From contig CP089930.1 in assembly GCA_021307345.1 (NCBI GenBank), forward strand, positions 3,162,001-3,226,000: a DNA stretch of 64,000 nt. The letters run 5' to 3'. This DNA comes from Escherichia coli (lineage in GTDB: Bacteria > Pseudomonadota > Gammaproteobacteria > Enterobacterales > Enterobacteriaceae). Position numbers and translations under genes: made by a program. Shown in pieces: positions 18,886 through 30,100 of the stretch. How positions within the stretch are numbered: position 1 is the stretch's first letter; each line of letters starts with the position of its first letter. Under the pieces are notes generated by a model. It ran no database searches, was not told the DNA's origin, and saw nothing but the letters and a program-made list of their open reading frames with translations.

Positions 18886-19485
18886 ATGATTCGCAAGCCG
18901 CATTTTCCTCATCCGGAATATGACATTGAAGAAGCCAGAGAAGCGTTAACTTACCAGCTTCGGGTGCAGCAGTCAGAACACTTCGAAATAACAAGCGCAG
19001 AAATGGACAAGTTGCTTAGATTTGGGGTACTGGAACTACGCCCGGATCGTGAAACAATGAGTTATGGTGTACTGACACCAGAGGATTTAGTGAGGGCTTA
19101 CTATTACTATTTACCACCAGAGCCAACGCCTGAGCCACCAGCCAAAAAACATCCTCTTAAGATACACAAAAAGCTCAGGATTGAGTCTTACTCTGTAAAA
19201 GATAAAGCGCGGGAGAGACCGCTTAAAATACCTTCAAAGAAAGCTGGTTTTCATGAAGAGACAAGGATAGAACGGGAGAATGATGTCACCAGCTCTGATT
19301 TTCCAAGCCAAGGATATGTGAGTGTGCAAAAGGTAGCCGATTTTCTTGCTGTGAGCAAAAGCACATTACAGCGATGGAAGATGAGACCCGATTTTCCAAA
19401 GCCAGTTAAAATGGGTGAGAGGCGAGTAATGTTTGATGCCGCAGAGATTTTGGCATGGAGCAAAAAACAAGCAAAAAATCGATAA
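18886..19485 (+). CDS. AlpA-family regulator with long N-terminal extension
   Basis: The frame extends upstream to a TTG at 18829, but ATG codons at 18874 and 18886 are likelier starts. From 18886 the product has 199 residues and begins MIRKPHFPHPEYDIEEARE. The C-terminal ~55 residues are an AlpA-type helix-turn-helix (YVSVQKVADFLAVSKSTLQR, then a wing ending in RRVMFDAAEILAW). The N-terminal part is charged and contains a proline-rich linker (PPEPTPEPPAKKHP), and I do not recognise it. Its place at the right edge of the element fits an excisionase or directionality factor, or a cargo regulator. Confidence 0.72.
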   Translation: MIRKPHFPHPEYDIEEAREALTYQLRVQQSEHFEITSAEMDKLLRFGVLELRPDRETMSYGVLTPEDLVRAYYYYLPPEPTPEPPAKKHPLKIHKKLRIESYSVKDKARERPLKIPSKKAGFHEETRIERENDVTSSDFPSQGYVSVQKVADFLAVSKSTLQRWKMRPDFPKPVKMGERRVMFDAAEILAWSKKQAKNR

Positions 19486-19498
19486 AGTGTCAATTTTA

Positions 19499-19521
19499 TG
19501 TGTACACATGGGTGTACCCAA
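19499..19521 (+). repeat. Candidate right attachment repeat
   Basis: TGTGTACACA, three bases, then GTGTACCCAA. It is a direct, imperfect copy of 10118-10140 and lies 13 bp after the stop of the AlpA-family gene. It also contains the inverted GGGTACAC core of the repeats upstream of the integrase. Confidence 0.45.
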
Positions 19522-19665
19522 TGGAAAGGTGATCGTTAGAAAATCATTTAAAATCAAATATCTTTCGTTGTTTTTTGTGTTTCACATTAAGAAAAGTAAG
19601 TAATTACTTATTGGGTTTCTCTTGCCATCCAGGAAGAGAAACCCAACCAATCGCGAGGAACAAAT

Positions 19666-19881
19666 ATGGAACTCAACTGCCCTGTCTGCCAAAACCCTCT
19701 CGAACGCAATGGCGAGACGGCTCACTGCACAACTTGCGATAAAGATTTCACTGTTCAGGCGCTTTGCCCTGACTGTCATCAGCCGTTACAGGTATTAAAA
19801 GCCTGTGGCGCGGTGGATTATTTCTGCCAGAATGGACACGGTTTAATTTCTAAAAAGCGCGTTAAATTTACCACTGCTTAA
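19666..19881 (+). CDS. yfgJ: Zinc-ribbon protein YfgJ
   Basis: This 71-residue protein of unknown function is conserved in enterobacteria. Two zinc-ribbon-like knuckles are visible near the N-terminus, CPVCQNP and CTTCDK, then CPDCHQP and a last cysteine in YFCQNGH. In E. coli K-12 it lies next to der; here the mobile element separates them. The start is preceded by GAGGAACAA. Base composition is closer to the core than the element to its left. Confidence 0.92.
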   Translation: MELNCPVCQNPLERNGETAHCTTCDKDFTVQALCPDCHQPLQVLKACGAVDYFCQNGHGLISKKRVKFTTA

Positions 19882-20749
19882 TATCACGGGAATATATATT
19901 TTTCTTTTATATATTCCTGGTATAAATATAATGAGCCAATTTCTATTAGCTTAACACGTAATTAGAGTGAACAAACTCCCATTGTTATAACTTTAAGAAT
20001 ATATTTAGCATTTCTGGTGTGTAATATCTGAACTATCTGGAATACAATGCCGAAGCTGATTTCAGATTATAAAATCGTTACAGGGAAAAGGCATGTTGCG
20101 ATGGATACGCTATTTTATGCTAATTTTTATCTCTGGTGCTGCTTATGCGACACCAGAGATAAATGTTAAGCAAAGTGACTCTTCATTACCGGATTTGGGA
20201 AGCGAAGCTGCCTTACAAGAAGAACAAAATAATAAAGGTAAATCCTTGAAAGAGCGTGGTGTCAACTACGTCGCCGAATCCGCCCAGCAGGGATTTGAGA
20301 ACCTGACCCCAGAAGCTCTGGAATCTCAAGCAAGAAGCTATCTGCAAGGGCAAATCACCTCATCTGCACAGTCTTATATCGAAGGTGCGCTTTCTCCATA
20401 CGGTAAAGTCCGTTCGAATCTTTCTATCGGTCATGATGGCTCGCTGGACGGCAGTTCAATCGACTATTTTGTTCCTTTATATGATTCTCAAAAAAGTGTT
20501 TATTTCAGCCAGTTATCCGCTCAACGTAAAGAGGAACGCACGATAGGTAATATTGGCTTCGGCGTTAGACATAATTTAGATAAATGGTTATTGGGTGGAA
20601 ATATATTTTATGATTATGATTTCACTCGTGGACATCGCCGTTTAGGGTTAGGGACTGAAGCCTGGACGGATTATTTAAAACTTTCTGGTAACTATTATCA
20701 TCCACTTTCTGACTGGAAAGATTCAAAAGATTTCGACTTCTATTTAGAA

Positions 20750-20758
20750 CGACCTGCG
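20750..20758 (+). repeat. IS1 target-site duplication, left copy
   Basis: CGACCTGCG directly before the IS1 left end, identical to 21527-21535. Confidence 0.97.
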
Positions 20759-20813
20759 GGTGATGCTGCCAACTTACTGATTTAGTGTATGATGGTGTTT
20801 TTGAGGTGCTCCA

Positions 20814-21089
20814 GTGGCTTCTGTTTCTATCAGCTGTCCCTCCTGTTCAGCTACTGACGGGGTGGTGCGTAACGGCAAAAGCACCGCCGGACATCAGCGC
20901 TATCTCTGCTCTCACTGCCGTAAAACATGGCAACTGCAGTTCACTTACACCGCTTCTCAACCCGGTACGCACCAGAAAATCATTGATATGGCCATGAATG
21001 GCGTTGGATGCCGGGCAACTGCCCGCATTATGGGCGTTGGCCTCAACACGATTTTACGTCACTTAAAAAACTCAGGCCGCAGTCGGTAA
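20814..21089 (+). CDS. insA: IS1 protein InsA
   Basis: InsA is the 91-residue DNA-binding protein of IS1. It binds the terminal inverted repeats and represses transposition. A zinc-finger-like CPSC...CSHCRK pattern lies at the N-terminus and a helix-turn-helix ([20 protein letters not shown]) at the C-terminus. A -1 ribosomal frameshift on AAAAAAC at 21065-21071 near its end joins it to insB to make the InsAB' transposase. The length and sequence are those of standard IS1. Confidence 0.97.
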
Positions 21090-21511
21090 CCTCGCGCATA
21101 CAGCCGGGCAGTGACGTCATCGTCTGCGCGGAAATGGACGAACAGTGGGGCTATGTCGGGGCTAAATCGCGCCAGCGCTGGCTGTTTTACGCGTATGACA
21201 GGCTCCGGAAGACGGTTGTTGCGCACGTATTCGGTGAACGCACTATGGCGACGCTGGGGCGTCTTATGAGCCTGCTGTCACCCTTTGACGTGGTGATATG
21301 GATGACGGATGGCTGGCCGCTGTATGAATCCCGCCTGAAGGGAAAGCTGCACGTAATCAGCAAGCGATATACGCAGCGAATTGAGCGGCATAACCTGAAT
21401 CTGAGGCAGCACCTGGCACGGCTGGGACGGAAGTCGCTGTCGTTTTCAAAATCGGTGGAGCTGCATGACAAAGTCATCGGGCATTATCTGAACATAAAAC
21501 ACTATCAATAA
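21008..21511 (+). CDS. insB: IS1 transposase reading frame InsB
   Basis: The 167-codon frame supplies the catalytic part of the IS1 transposase, made as the InsA-InsB frameshift fusion rather than from its own start. Acidic catalytic residues are in [11 protein letters not shown] and [10 protein letters not shown], and the C-terminal region has [16 protein letters not shown]. It overlaps insA in the -1 frame, as in IS1. No stop or deletion is seen. Confidence 0.96.
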
Positions 21512-21526
21512 GTTAGAGTCATTACC

Positions 21527-21535
21527 CGACCTGCG
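21527..21535 (+). repeat. IS1 target-site duplication, right copy
   Basis: CGACCTGCG directly after the IS1 right end, identical to 20750-20758. Confidence 0.97.
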
Positions 21536-23105
21536 CGTGGTTGGGATGTTCGTGCGGAAGCCTGGCTACCTTCTTATCCACAGTTGGGGGGCAAAGTTGT
21601 TTTCGAGCAATATTATGGTGACGAAGTTGCGTTGTTCGGCACCGATAATTTAGAAAAAGATCCCTATGCAGTGACGCTCGGCGTGAACTATCAACCAGTT
21701 CCGTTATTGACAGTCGGGGCGGACTATAAAGCAGGCACTGGAGATAACAGTGATCTTAGTGTTAACGCCACGATTAATTATCAGTTCGGTGTTCCGCTAA
21801 AAGATCAACTGAATAGCGATAACGTCAAAGTCGCTCACTCGCTGATGGGGAGCCGCCATGACTTCGTCGAACGTAATAACTTTATCGTGCTGGAATACAA
21901 AGAAAAAGACCCACTTGATGTCACCTTGTGGCTTAAAGCGGACGCCACCAATGAGCACCCGGAATGTGTGATTAAAGACACGCCAGAAGAAGCGGTTGGA
22001 CTGGAAAAATGTAAATGGACCATCAACGCGCTGATCAACCATCATTACAAAATTATTTCCGCCTCGTGGCAGGCGAAAAATAACGCTGCCCGCACGCTGG
22101 TCATGCCTGTTGTTAAAGCGAATACCATCACTGAAGGTAACAACAACCACTGGAATCTGGTGCTGCCCGCCTGGCAGTACAGTTCCGATAAAGCAGAGCA
22201 GGAAAAGTTGAATACCTGGCGGGTACGGTTGGCGCTGGAGGATGAAAAGGGTAATCGGCAGAATTCCGGTGTGGTGGAAATCACCGTGCAGCAAGACCGT
22301 AAAATTGAGCTGATCGTCAACAATATTGCGGATGTACCTGAAGAGAACAATCACAGCCACGAAGCCAGCGCCCAGGCAGACGGCGTTGATGGCGTGGTGA
22401 TGGATCTCGACGTCACTGACAGCTTCGGTGATGACACTGACCGCAACGGCAATACACTGCCAGAAGATAACCTTTCCCCGCAGCTTTACGATGCGCAGGA
22501 TAAAAAAGTCACGCTCACCAATAAACCTTGTTCAACCGAGAATCCCTGCGTCTTTATCGCCAAACAAGATAAAGAAAAAGGAACCGTCACACTCTCCAGT
22601 ACGTTACCCGGCACTTTCCGTTGGAAAGCAAAAGCTGCTCCGTATGACGACAGCAACTATGTGGATGTGACATTCCTTGGTGCGGGAGGGAATGATGTTA
22701 ATGCGTTTATCTACCGTGTATCTGCGACTAATCCCGTCAATCTTATCGACAATGAGAAAGAGCATTTGCCTGTGGATAACGCCTACCGCTTTGTTTTGTG
22801 GCGCGATGCCAACAAAGATGGCGTTTTCCAGCAGTCGGAAAAACTGACGGAAGAGGAAATGACGCAATACGACTACCAGTGGGAATTTACCGGGCAAAGC
22901 GTTAACGGCTACACCGGTGCCCAAACAAATACCAGCAATGAAGATATTGTCATCCCTGCCACTAACGAAGAAGCCGTGCAGAAATTTGGTGCCCAAAAAC
23001 AAGATGGCGTGCAGGGGTATGGATTACGTGTGGTTTACAGCAAGCACTAGATCGGCGTAATGCTCGATCGGCCAGTCACTGGATATTAATCAAGGAGAGA
23101 GTTGA

Positions 23106-24071
23106 ATGAAACATTATTTAAAGCGACCGATGACCAAAGTTGCGCTGGCGCTGGCTTTAGCAGGGTACTGCGCAGTGCCAGCAGCCATGGCAGAAGGGCA
23201 GGGTAATCTAAGAGCTGGTCAGTGGCAATCAGAGACGCAATCAACCGGAACGATTCAGGGTACAGTGCCGTGGATAACTCGTAGCGCGACAGAAACGAGC
23301 GATGCTGATAAATCTCATGTGACTATTACTATTGATCGCGGTGCGCGAACTGCTTCAACGGATGGCGAAAAGCAATTTCATGTTGGCGATAAGTTAACGG
23401 CAAACTGGGCCATTGGCGATACCCAGGGCGATCTTGATGACAACAACACAGCGACAAAAGCCACGCTGCAATGGATGAGCTACAAAGATCAAGCGGGTGG
23501 TGACCCAAGAGAGATTGGTACAGTTGGCAGTGACACTTACACCATCGCTGCAGCAGATGCGGATCGATACATCGGCTTGAAGATCACACCAACCACCACA
23601 ACCGGTGACCCTAACGTCGCAGAACAGTTGGTGATGCTTGACCTCTCGACAAATGCTGGTGGTGGTTCTGACAGCGATGATATTCCTGAAGGTCCGGTGT
23701 TTGATGATGCGGTTAAAGTGGTCATTCATGAACAGGGCGTTAATACCAACCTGCTGGGCAAAGCAACCAAACTCAAAACCAATACCACCTATCAGGTCAT
23801 GCTGTGGAAAGATGGAAACAGCAATGGAACCTATGATACGGGTGAAGAAGTTACCAACCAGTACAACTACCGCTGGCGCTTTACAGGCACCAGTTTGCAG
23901 TTGGGTACTAACGGCGGGATTGTCAACCCGAGCCACAACAACAACGACCTGGTCATCCCGGTTACCAACGCCGAAGCGAAGACCTCTTTCGACTATTCCG
24001 AAGGCGGCCTCACTATTGGCGCAGACGGTGTTCAGGGCTACGGTTTGTCTATCGACTACCAGAGAAAATAA
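23106..24071 (+). CDS. sinI: SinI-like secreted protein
   Basis: The 321-residue protein begins with a clear Sec signal peptide (KVALALALAGYCAVPAAMA) after AAGGAGAGAG. The mature N-terminus (LRAGQWQ, then GTIQGTVP) resembles the start of mature RatA next door. The C-terminal ~110 residues resemble the C-terminus of SinH (YRWRFTG, DLVIPVTNAEA, DGVQGYGLSIDY here; YQWEFTG, DIVIPATNEEA, DGVQGYGLRVVY there). This is like the Salmonella ZirT/ZirS/ZirU relation, where an intimin-like barrel exports a partner sharing its passenger domain. An export or adhesion role is inferred. It lies 55 bp after sinH and is probably cotranscribed. Confidence 0.82.
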   Translation: MKHYLKRPMTKVALALALAGYCAVPAAMAEGQGNLRAGQWQSETQSTGTIQGTVPWITRSATETSDADKSHVTITIDRGARTASTDGEKQFHVGDKLTANWAIGDTQGDLDDNNTATKATLQWMSYKDQAGGDPREIGTVGSDTYTIAAADADRYIGLKITPTTTTGDPNVAEQLVMLDLSTNAGGGSDSDDIPEGPVFDDAVKVVIHEQGVNTNLLGKATKLKTNTTYQVMLWKDGNSNGTYDTGEEVTNQYNYRWRFTGTSLQLGTNGGIVNPSHNNNDLVIPVTNAEAKTSFDYSEGGLTIGADGVQGYGLSIDYQRK

Positions 24072-24186
24072 TCTTTACCGGCACCATTCCCGTATGGGAA
24101 TGGTGCTTTTCCGCACACTTTGCTTAGCCAACGTTAAGCAAAGTGGGTTGAGGTAAGAAAGTAACGTTAACGGGCAGGTTTCACTC

Positions 24187-27100
24187 ATGGACGGGAAATT
24201 GAAACGCGTAAAAATGGTGATGGCATGTTTAATGCTTACTCTGGCTACGCCAGCAGTAGCAGCATTGAAAGGGAGCCAGTGGCAACATACCGCCGTTTCA
24301 ACGGATGCCATAAATGGCACCCCTCCCATAGCAGACAGCGCCAGCGTGCCCGTTTATCAGGGCAGCGTCCAGCTTGATCCCGCCAAAGAGCACAATGTCG
24401 CCAGTACGGCCACGCCGGGGAACTTCAGCGTGGATGCCAGCGCAACCAGTATGATTTTAATTAACCCGGGCGATACCGAAGGTGACATGTTCAGCACTCC
24501 GCCGCTGCTGCGCTGGCAAAACCAAACGCTACCTGACGTTTCGCTGGTATGGGCGGAGGCTGCCACGTCTAATGTGCCGCTCGACCCGCAGCCTCGCGCC
24601 GATCGCTCCTTCTGCGCGCAAAACCTGGCGGGGCATAAGCTGGTAGTCATTCCACAGTTTGACCCTAAAGAAACGCTTCCGACGCTGAATCTTTTTACCC
24701 TGACCGGCGTGCCAAATCAGGGTTCGGTGTTGTTGAACGAAAAGCAGGTGACGCTCAATATTGCCGCAGCCCAGGGGGATTTAGTGAGTGCAAGCGTCAG
24801 TGGTTATGACGATACGCTAAAGGCAGCAAAAACCACCGTCGGCAGTACGATAACCTTAACGGTGACCACCAAAAACTGCGAGGGTAACCCAACAGGAAAT
24901 CTTCCCTTTGTTATCAAACGGAAAGACGCAAGGAATCGCCAGGATGTTGTCAATAACACCAGCCCGGTGAGCATCGATAGCACGGAACTTACCACGACCA
25001 CAACAGAGTATCACGGCACAACCGATGCCAACGGCACCGCGACCGTCACCGTCACGCAGCCTGCCGGACCAGGCGTAAAAACTCCGCTGGTTGTCAGTCT
25101 GCCAGGCATTACACAAACCAGCGAAACGGCAGTGATTTTTACCGTTCTGACCAGCCCGGACGTTGCGGTCGCCAGTATGTGGGGTCACATGCCGGATACG
25201 CTGAAAGCGCAGCAGTACACCTTCAGCCGACCAAAACTGGCGGCGGAAGTCAGCAATGAGGATGGCACCGCAGACGATCACAATGAAACCTGGTCCACGT
25301 TTGTCTGGAGTGGGGCTGATAACCACTGTGACATTTTGCCGGGTATGCGTCAGTTCGGCGCGTTGGCAACGGTCATTCCCACCTCGATTCAGGAAGTGGC
25401 GGGATGGCCAATGCAGGGAAACTATTACTGGTCTTCGCTGGCGGGGGCAAGTGGAATGCACCACGCGGCTGACGTTTCTAACCGTAGCGAGGCGCAAAAA
25501 CCAGATGCGACGAAATTCCTGGTCAGTTGTGTCGATAAAGAAGCTCCGGACGTCGAACCGAAAATTGTTCTCACGCCCGCGAGTTTTAATGATACGGCGC
25601 AGGCGATGAAAGCGAAGGTTGGGGAAGACGCCATCATGCGTCTGACTATTACTGACAACAAAAATAACGATCAGCCGTTAGCGTATTACTATTTCTCTTT
25701 GCATCTGGACGACGGCGTTAACCGTAAAAATCAATCCAATCCCACCTGGGAGACGCACCCGGTTCAAATCAGTGGTGGCACCAACCTACAACAGGTAGAT
25801 GCGCATAATTACGAAGGGATTACTGACGCTAATGGCCAGGCCACGCTGACGTTAAGTCAGCCAGACGGCGTTGGTGTGAAAACACACATCACGGCGGCGA
25901 TGCGTAGTAACTATAACGCATCGGATGCCAAAGACGTCATCTTCACCGTGGTCACCAGCCCGGACAGCGAATATGCCCGCATGTGGGGCCATATGGGCAG
26001 TGGGATTATGGCGGAGGGGAATCTCTATAAACGCCCACGCCTGGCGGATGAAACGACGCATGAAGTAGGGATGATGCGTGAAAATAATGAAGACTGGGCA
26101 TTGTTTGACCAGAATACCAGTATGCAGGCGGAATGCGGTGTGGGGCATATTCCCCCGCAAAGTTCTCTGGAGATTTTATTTGCGGGTCATCAGGGAAATA
26201 CGATAGGCACTGAACATGGCTGGCCGACGGCAAACTATGATTATCTTACCGCCGCCCAGCAAGCCGAATTGCATTCGTCTGTAGACCTGGGAACGGGGGG
26301 AGTGGATACCTATTCCGGTTTTAAACCCAACTATCTCTCCTGTTCTGCCAACGAACTGATTGCGCGGGTGGTGGTGGAAACCGATAAAGATGTTTCACCC
26401 ACCTCTAAACAGGCAAGAGCAAAAGTCGGCGAAAAAATCACCATGACGGTGCGTACAGTCAATGGTCAAAATAATGCGCCCATTCCTTATGCTGACTTTA
26501 CTATCACGAAAGATATCAGCCTTGATAGAGAAGGAAAGGCAACCGACTATAGCGATTCCAGCAATGGTGCGATAACCCTGAACGGCACGCAATATGGCAC
26601 CTCACAGCCTTCGATGGTCTACTCTGGCACCACGGACGCGCAGGGCATGGCGACCGTCGTTATCGAGCAGCCGCAGGGGGTAGGTTTAAGAACCAAACTT
26701 ATCGTCACACCGACCAATTCCGTGCTGCCGAACACAATCAACTACTACGTGATCTTTACCGTTCCCACCAGCCCGGATGTGACCGGTGCGAAAATGTGGG
26801 GTCACATGGATAACACCATCACCGTTGGGTCGCTAACCTTTGAACGCCCAAAACTGATTAATGAAGTCAGTGGTGAAACCAGTCAACTGGCTGAAAATAA
26901 CGAAACCTGGGTACGCGTGGCGCAGGCGGATATTGAAAATACGGCGGCGGGCGGTTGCGGAGTCAATAAAGTGCCGCGCAAAGAACAGCTAAATATGCTT
27001 TATGCCGCCAACGACAATAATACTATCCAGACGGTTCACGGTTGGCCAACCCAGCGTGAAGAGTACTGGAGCAGCACACCTGTCGATAAAGTGCCGCATC

Positions 27101-30100
27101 TGGCGGCGGTCTGGTTGAATAACGGCAGTATAGAGAGTGCGAATACCACGCCAACGTATATGACGTGTTTAGCTACCGCTAATCCGCCTGCAAGTATCAT
27201 CATGCTTGAAGTTGTGAACCAGGCGCAGTGGAACAGTTCGCTTAACGCAGCGAAGCTGAAAAAGGGCGAGACGTTGCAGGTGAAAGTGACGGTAAAAGAT
27301 GCTGCCGGTAACCCGATGGCAGATATGCCGTTTACCCTGAAACGCGGTGATGGCTATACCCGCCCAGGTGAGCGTCATACGGCAGGCAGCAGCGATGGGG
27401 TTGTCTCATCGGTGGTGGTTGATGCTGGTCTGCCAGATGAAATGGCGCTCAATGATACCGCTACGGCGTATGCCGCCCTGACAGGTAGCGATGGCAGTAA
27501 AATACTCAACATTACGCGCCCGGATACCTATGGCACGAAAACGGCACTCACCGCTGGGCTCTATTCCGATCCAACAAAAAATGCATCGATGGATACCATT
27601 TTCACCGTCGTCACCAGCCCGGATAGTGCAAAAGCAAAAATGTGGGGGCACATGCCGGAAACGCTAACGGCAGGTGGTCTGACGTTTAAGCGCCCGATCC
27701 TGTTTTCAGAGTTGACCGGTAGCCCCGGCAATAAACGCAAGGGGCCGGAAGAAGATAACGAAATCTGGGCGCTGTTTACAGAAGCGCAGGCAGCGAAGAA
27801 CAGTAATGGCGGCTGTGGTACGGATTATGTCCCCTCCATGAACTCGCTGGTCGCGCTCTCTGGCGCCTGGCACGGGCACTCGGTTGACGGCTGGCCGATA
27901 CTGAAATCCTATGACTCCAGTACGCCGGACCAGAACAGTATTGACGATCGTAAATACAAAGGCGTGCAGCTTAACGGCGGCACCAGCAGTAGTCTGGCGG
28001 CAACGGACAACGGGTATTTGACCTGTCAGACAACGGCAAACCCGTCGGTTAGCACCATTGAGTTGAGGTCAGCCCAGGCGGCTAAATATGATGGTAACGA
28101 TGCGGTAAAAGTCAGAACAGATTACAACAAAGTCGGGGATCAAATCACTATGGTAGTGACGACCCGAGATGCGCAGGGTAACCCGCTGGGCTATGTACCG
28201 TTTACGCTGAATCATGGTATCACACTGCCACGTAACCCGAATTCGATTAGCATAGATAACCAGTCACGGTTGTTACATGTAGGGGACAGCTACAGTAACA
28301 GTAGCGACTACCTTGATGATGGCAATAAATATTACAGCGTGACTGGGGCTGATGGTACGACGACATTTACGCTATATCAGCCCAATAATGGGAAGGGGAC
28401 GCGTATTCCACTGACGGCGGAAATCGATGACGGTAGCGCAATAACGTCGAATACCCTGAGTGCTATTTTCACTGCCATCACCAGCCCGGATACGCCAAAA
28501 GCGAATTTCTGGGGGCATATGCCGGAAACCTTAACAGCACATAACGGCAAGGTATTTAAACGTCCATTGTTAAAAGTGGAGGCAGGTTCTTCAAACGGGC
28601 TTATTGTCAACAATGAGAACTGGCAGCGACTGACTATCGCTAATGCGCTGAGTGGTATGCAGGGAGGTTGTAAAGATAAACTGCCGTCTATTAACGATTT
28701 GCAATCGTTATATGAAGCGTATCCTTCGGGAACCATTGAAACGGCACAGGGCTGGCCGCTGGATAAGTCAACATTGCCAAGACCGTACTTCTGGTCGCGA
28801 AGCGTAGTCACCAGTCCAGGCACAGCGAAGATCAGTTATCAGTACATTAATCTCAAATCGGGAACGACTGGGCAGGCAGCTTCAGATGCTACAGATCTCA
28901 ACTTCCAGACCTGCCTGGAGAGTGCGGAGTCGGTAGGCAAAATTACCCTGACCACGGCGGCGGAAAACTGGGATAGTTCGTTGCCGGCCGGAAAAGCGCA
29001 TAAAGGCTCACCGCTGCCGCTGACGATTACGGTGACCCGACCAGATGGCTCTCCTGCGGCATTTGAGTCGGTGGGGATTTTGCGTGCCGCCAGTTACAAT
29101 CGTGCGGGCACATCGCTCAGCGAAACGGTAACGACGGATGATTTGGTGGCCGATACGTTCAACCCAGCACAAACCATACAAAGCGCCAGCATGAATGGTC
29201 GGAGTAATACCAGTTATCTGGTTATTCAGACCGATGCTCAGGGTAAAGCGACGCTGAATCTTCACCAGGATAGCTCGACCGGTCTTAGAACACCGATAAC
29301 CGCATCAGCACTTGGCAGTAGCCCTATGCTAACCGACTCGCTGGACGCAATTTTCACGGTTCTCACCAGCCCGGACGTTAGAGTAGCCAACATGTGGGGG
29401 CATATGGCGGAAACGGTGACGGCGGCAGATGGCACCGTTTTTGTGCGGCCTAAAATAAAGGCTGAGTTAACGAACACCTCAGGCGTTCACGTTAAGGATT
29501 TAAATAGTGAAAGTTGGCTTGTGCCTACTGTTCAGGAAAGGGAACGTAGCGGCACGGCGGCGTGTGAGGCCGCGCGCTGGCCGACCAACGAGCAACTTAT
29601 ATCGCTGTATAACCGTCATCCCAATGGAACATTGATGGCTGATACCGGCTGGCCGGTGGAGTCATCGGGGTATGCCTGGTGGGCAGTGGACTCGACGTGT
29701 GATACCAGCGGAGCCAACAGATGCGCGACTGTCGATTTGTATAATGGTCAGGCTGAGGCGGCGAGCAGAAGCCGCGCATTGCAGGCCTGCTTGCTGAACC
29801 CTAACGTTTCGGTGTCTACCGTAACGCTCACCTCAACGGTATTTGACGCTACCACTCAGGCTGCGAAGGTGAAGAAAGGGGAATCTATGCCGGTGACGGT
29901 CACAGTGAAAGACAGCGCCGGGAAACCGGTGCCGAACGTGGCCTTTACACTGACGCGCGGTGATGCCGTGCCACGCAACCCAGGGGCGACTTTGTATGGC
30001 GACGTGGCGGCGATGGATGACCTGCGCGTTCAGCCGTCCACTGGCGCGATGGTCACGTTATCCGATAGCGGTAATACACTTCAGGGAACCACCGGTTCTG

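Larger units (their letters stand above)
10118..19521. mobile_element. Integrated element with tyrosine integrase, HUH Rep and McrBC-like cargo
   Basis: A 9.4-kb block separates der from yfgJ, which I recall as neighbours in E. coli K-12. It carries an integrase at its left end, AlpA-type regulators near both ends, an HUH replication initiator, and a low-GC cargo of two genes on the opposite strand. Limits are inferred from an imperfect 23-bp direct repeat (10118-10140 and 19499-19521, 19 of 23 identical, including TGTGTACACA in both). No structural or packaging genes are present. It is best described as an integrative mobilisable or satellite-like element; P4-type integrases are common in such elements. 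Exact ends are uncertain. Confidence 0.75.
20759..21526 (+). mobile_element. IS1, complete, 768 bp
   Basis: The element is exactly 768 bp, begins GGTGATGCTGCCAACTTACT and ends AGTCATTACC, the IS1 inverted repeats. It is flanked by a perfect 9-bp duplication. insA and insB are intact, and the A6C slip site at 21065-21071 is present, so it may be active. Perfect ends and duplication indicate a recent insertion. Confidence 0.98.
20093..23050 (+). pseudogene. sinH: Intimin-like inverse autotransporter SinH, disrupted by IS1
   Basis: Removing the IS1 (20759-21526) and one 9-bp target copy restores a single frame of 726 codons, close to Salmonella SinH. The N-terminus has a signal peptide (MLRWIRYFMLIFISGAAYA) behind an AGGGAAAAGG ribosome binding site. 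The inverse-autotransporter beta-barrel follows (GKVRSNLSIG, YFVPLYDSQKSVYFSQLS, NIFYDYDFTRGHRRLGLG). The break is after codon 222, inside the barrel. The frame resumes with RGWDVRAEAWLP, then passenger domains to 23050. As it stands the gene makes a ~230-residue truncated barrel; a downstream frame could start at 21584 but lacks a signal peptide. Loss of function is very likely. Confidence 0.93.

Noticed and set aside
21584-23050. Treating the part after IS1 as an intact, separate gene
   Set aside because: It lacks a signal peptide and begins in the middle of the barrel. The frame joins the upstream part exactly when IS1 and one target copy are removed.
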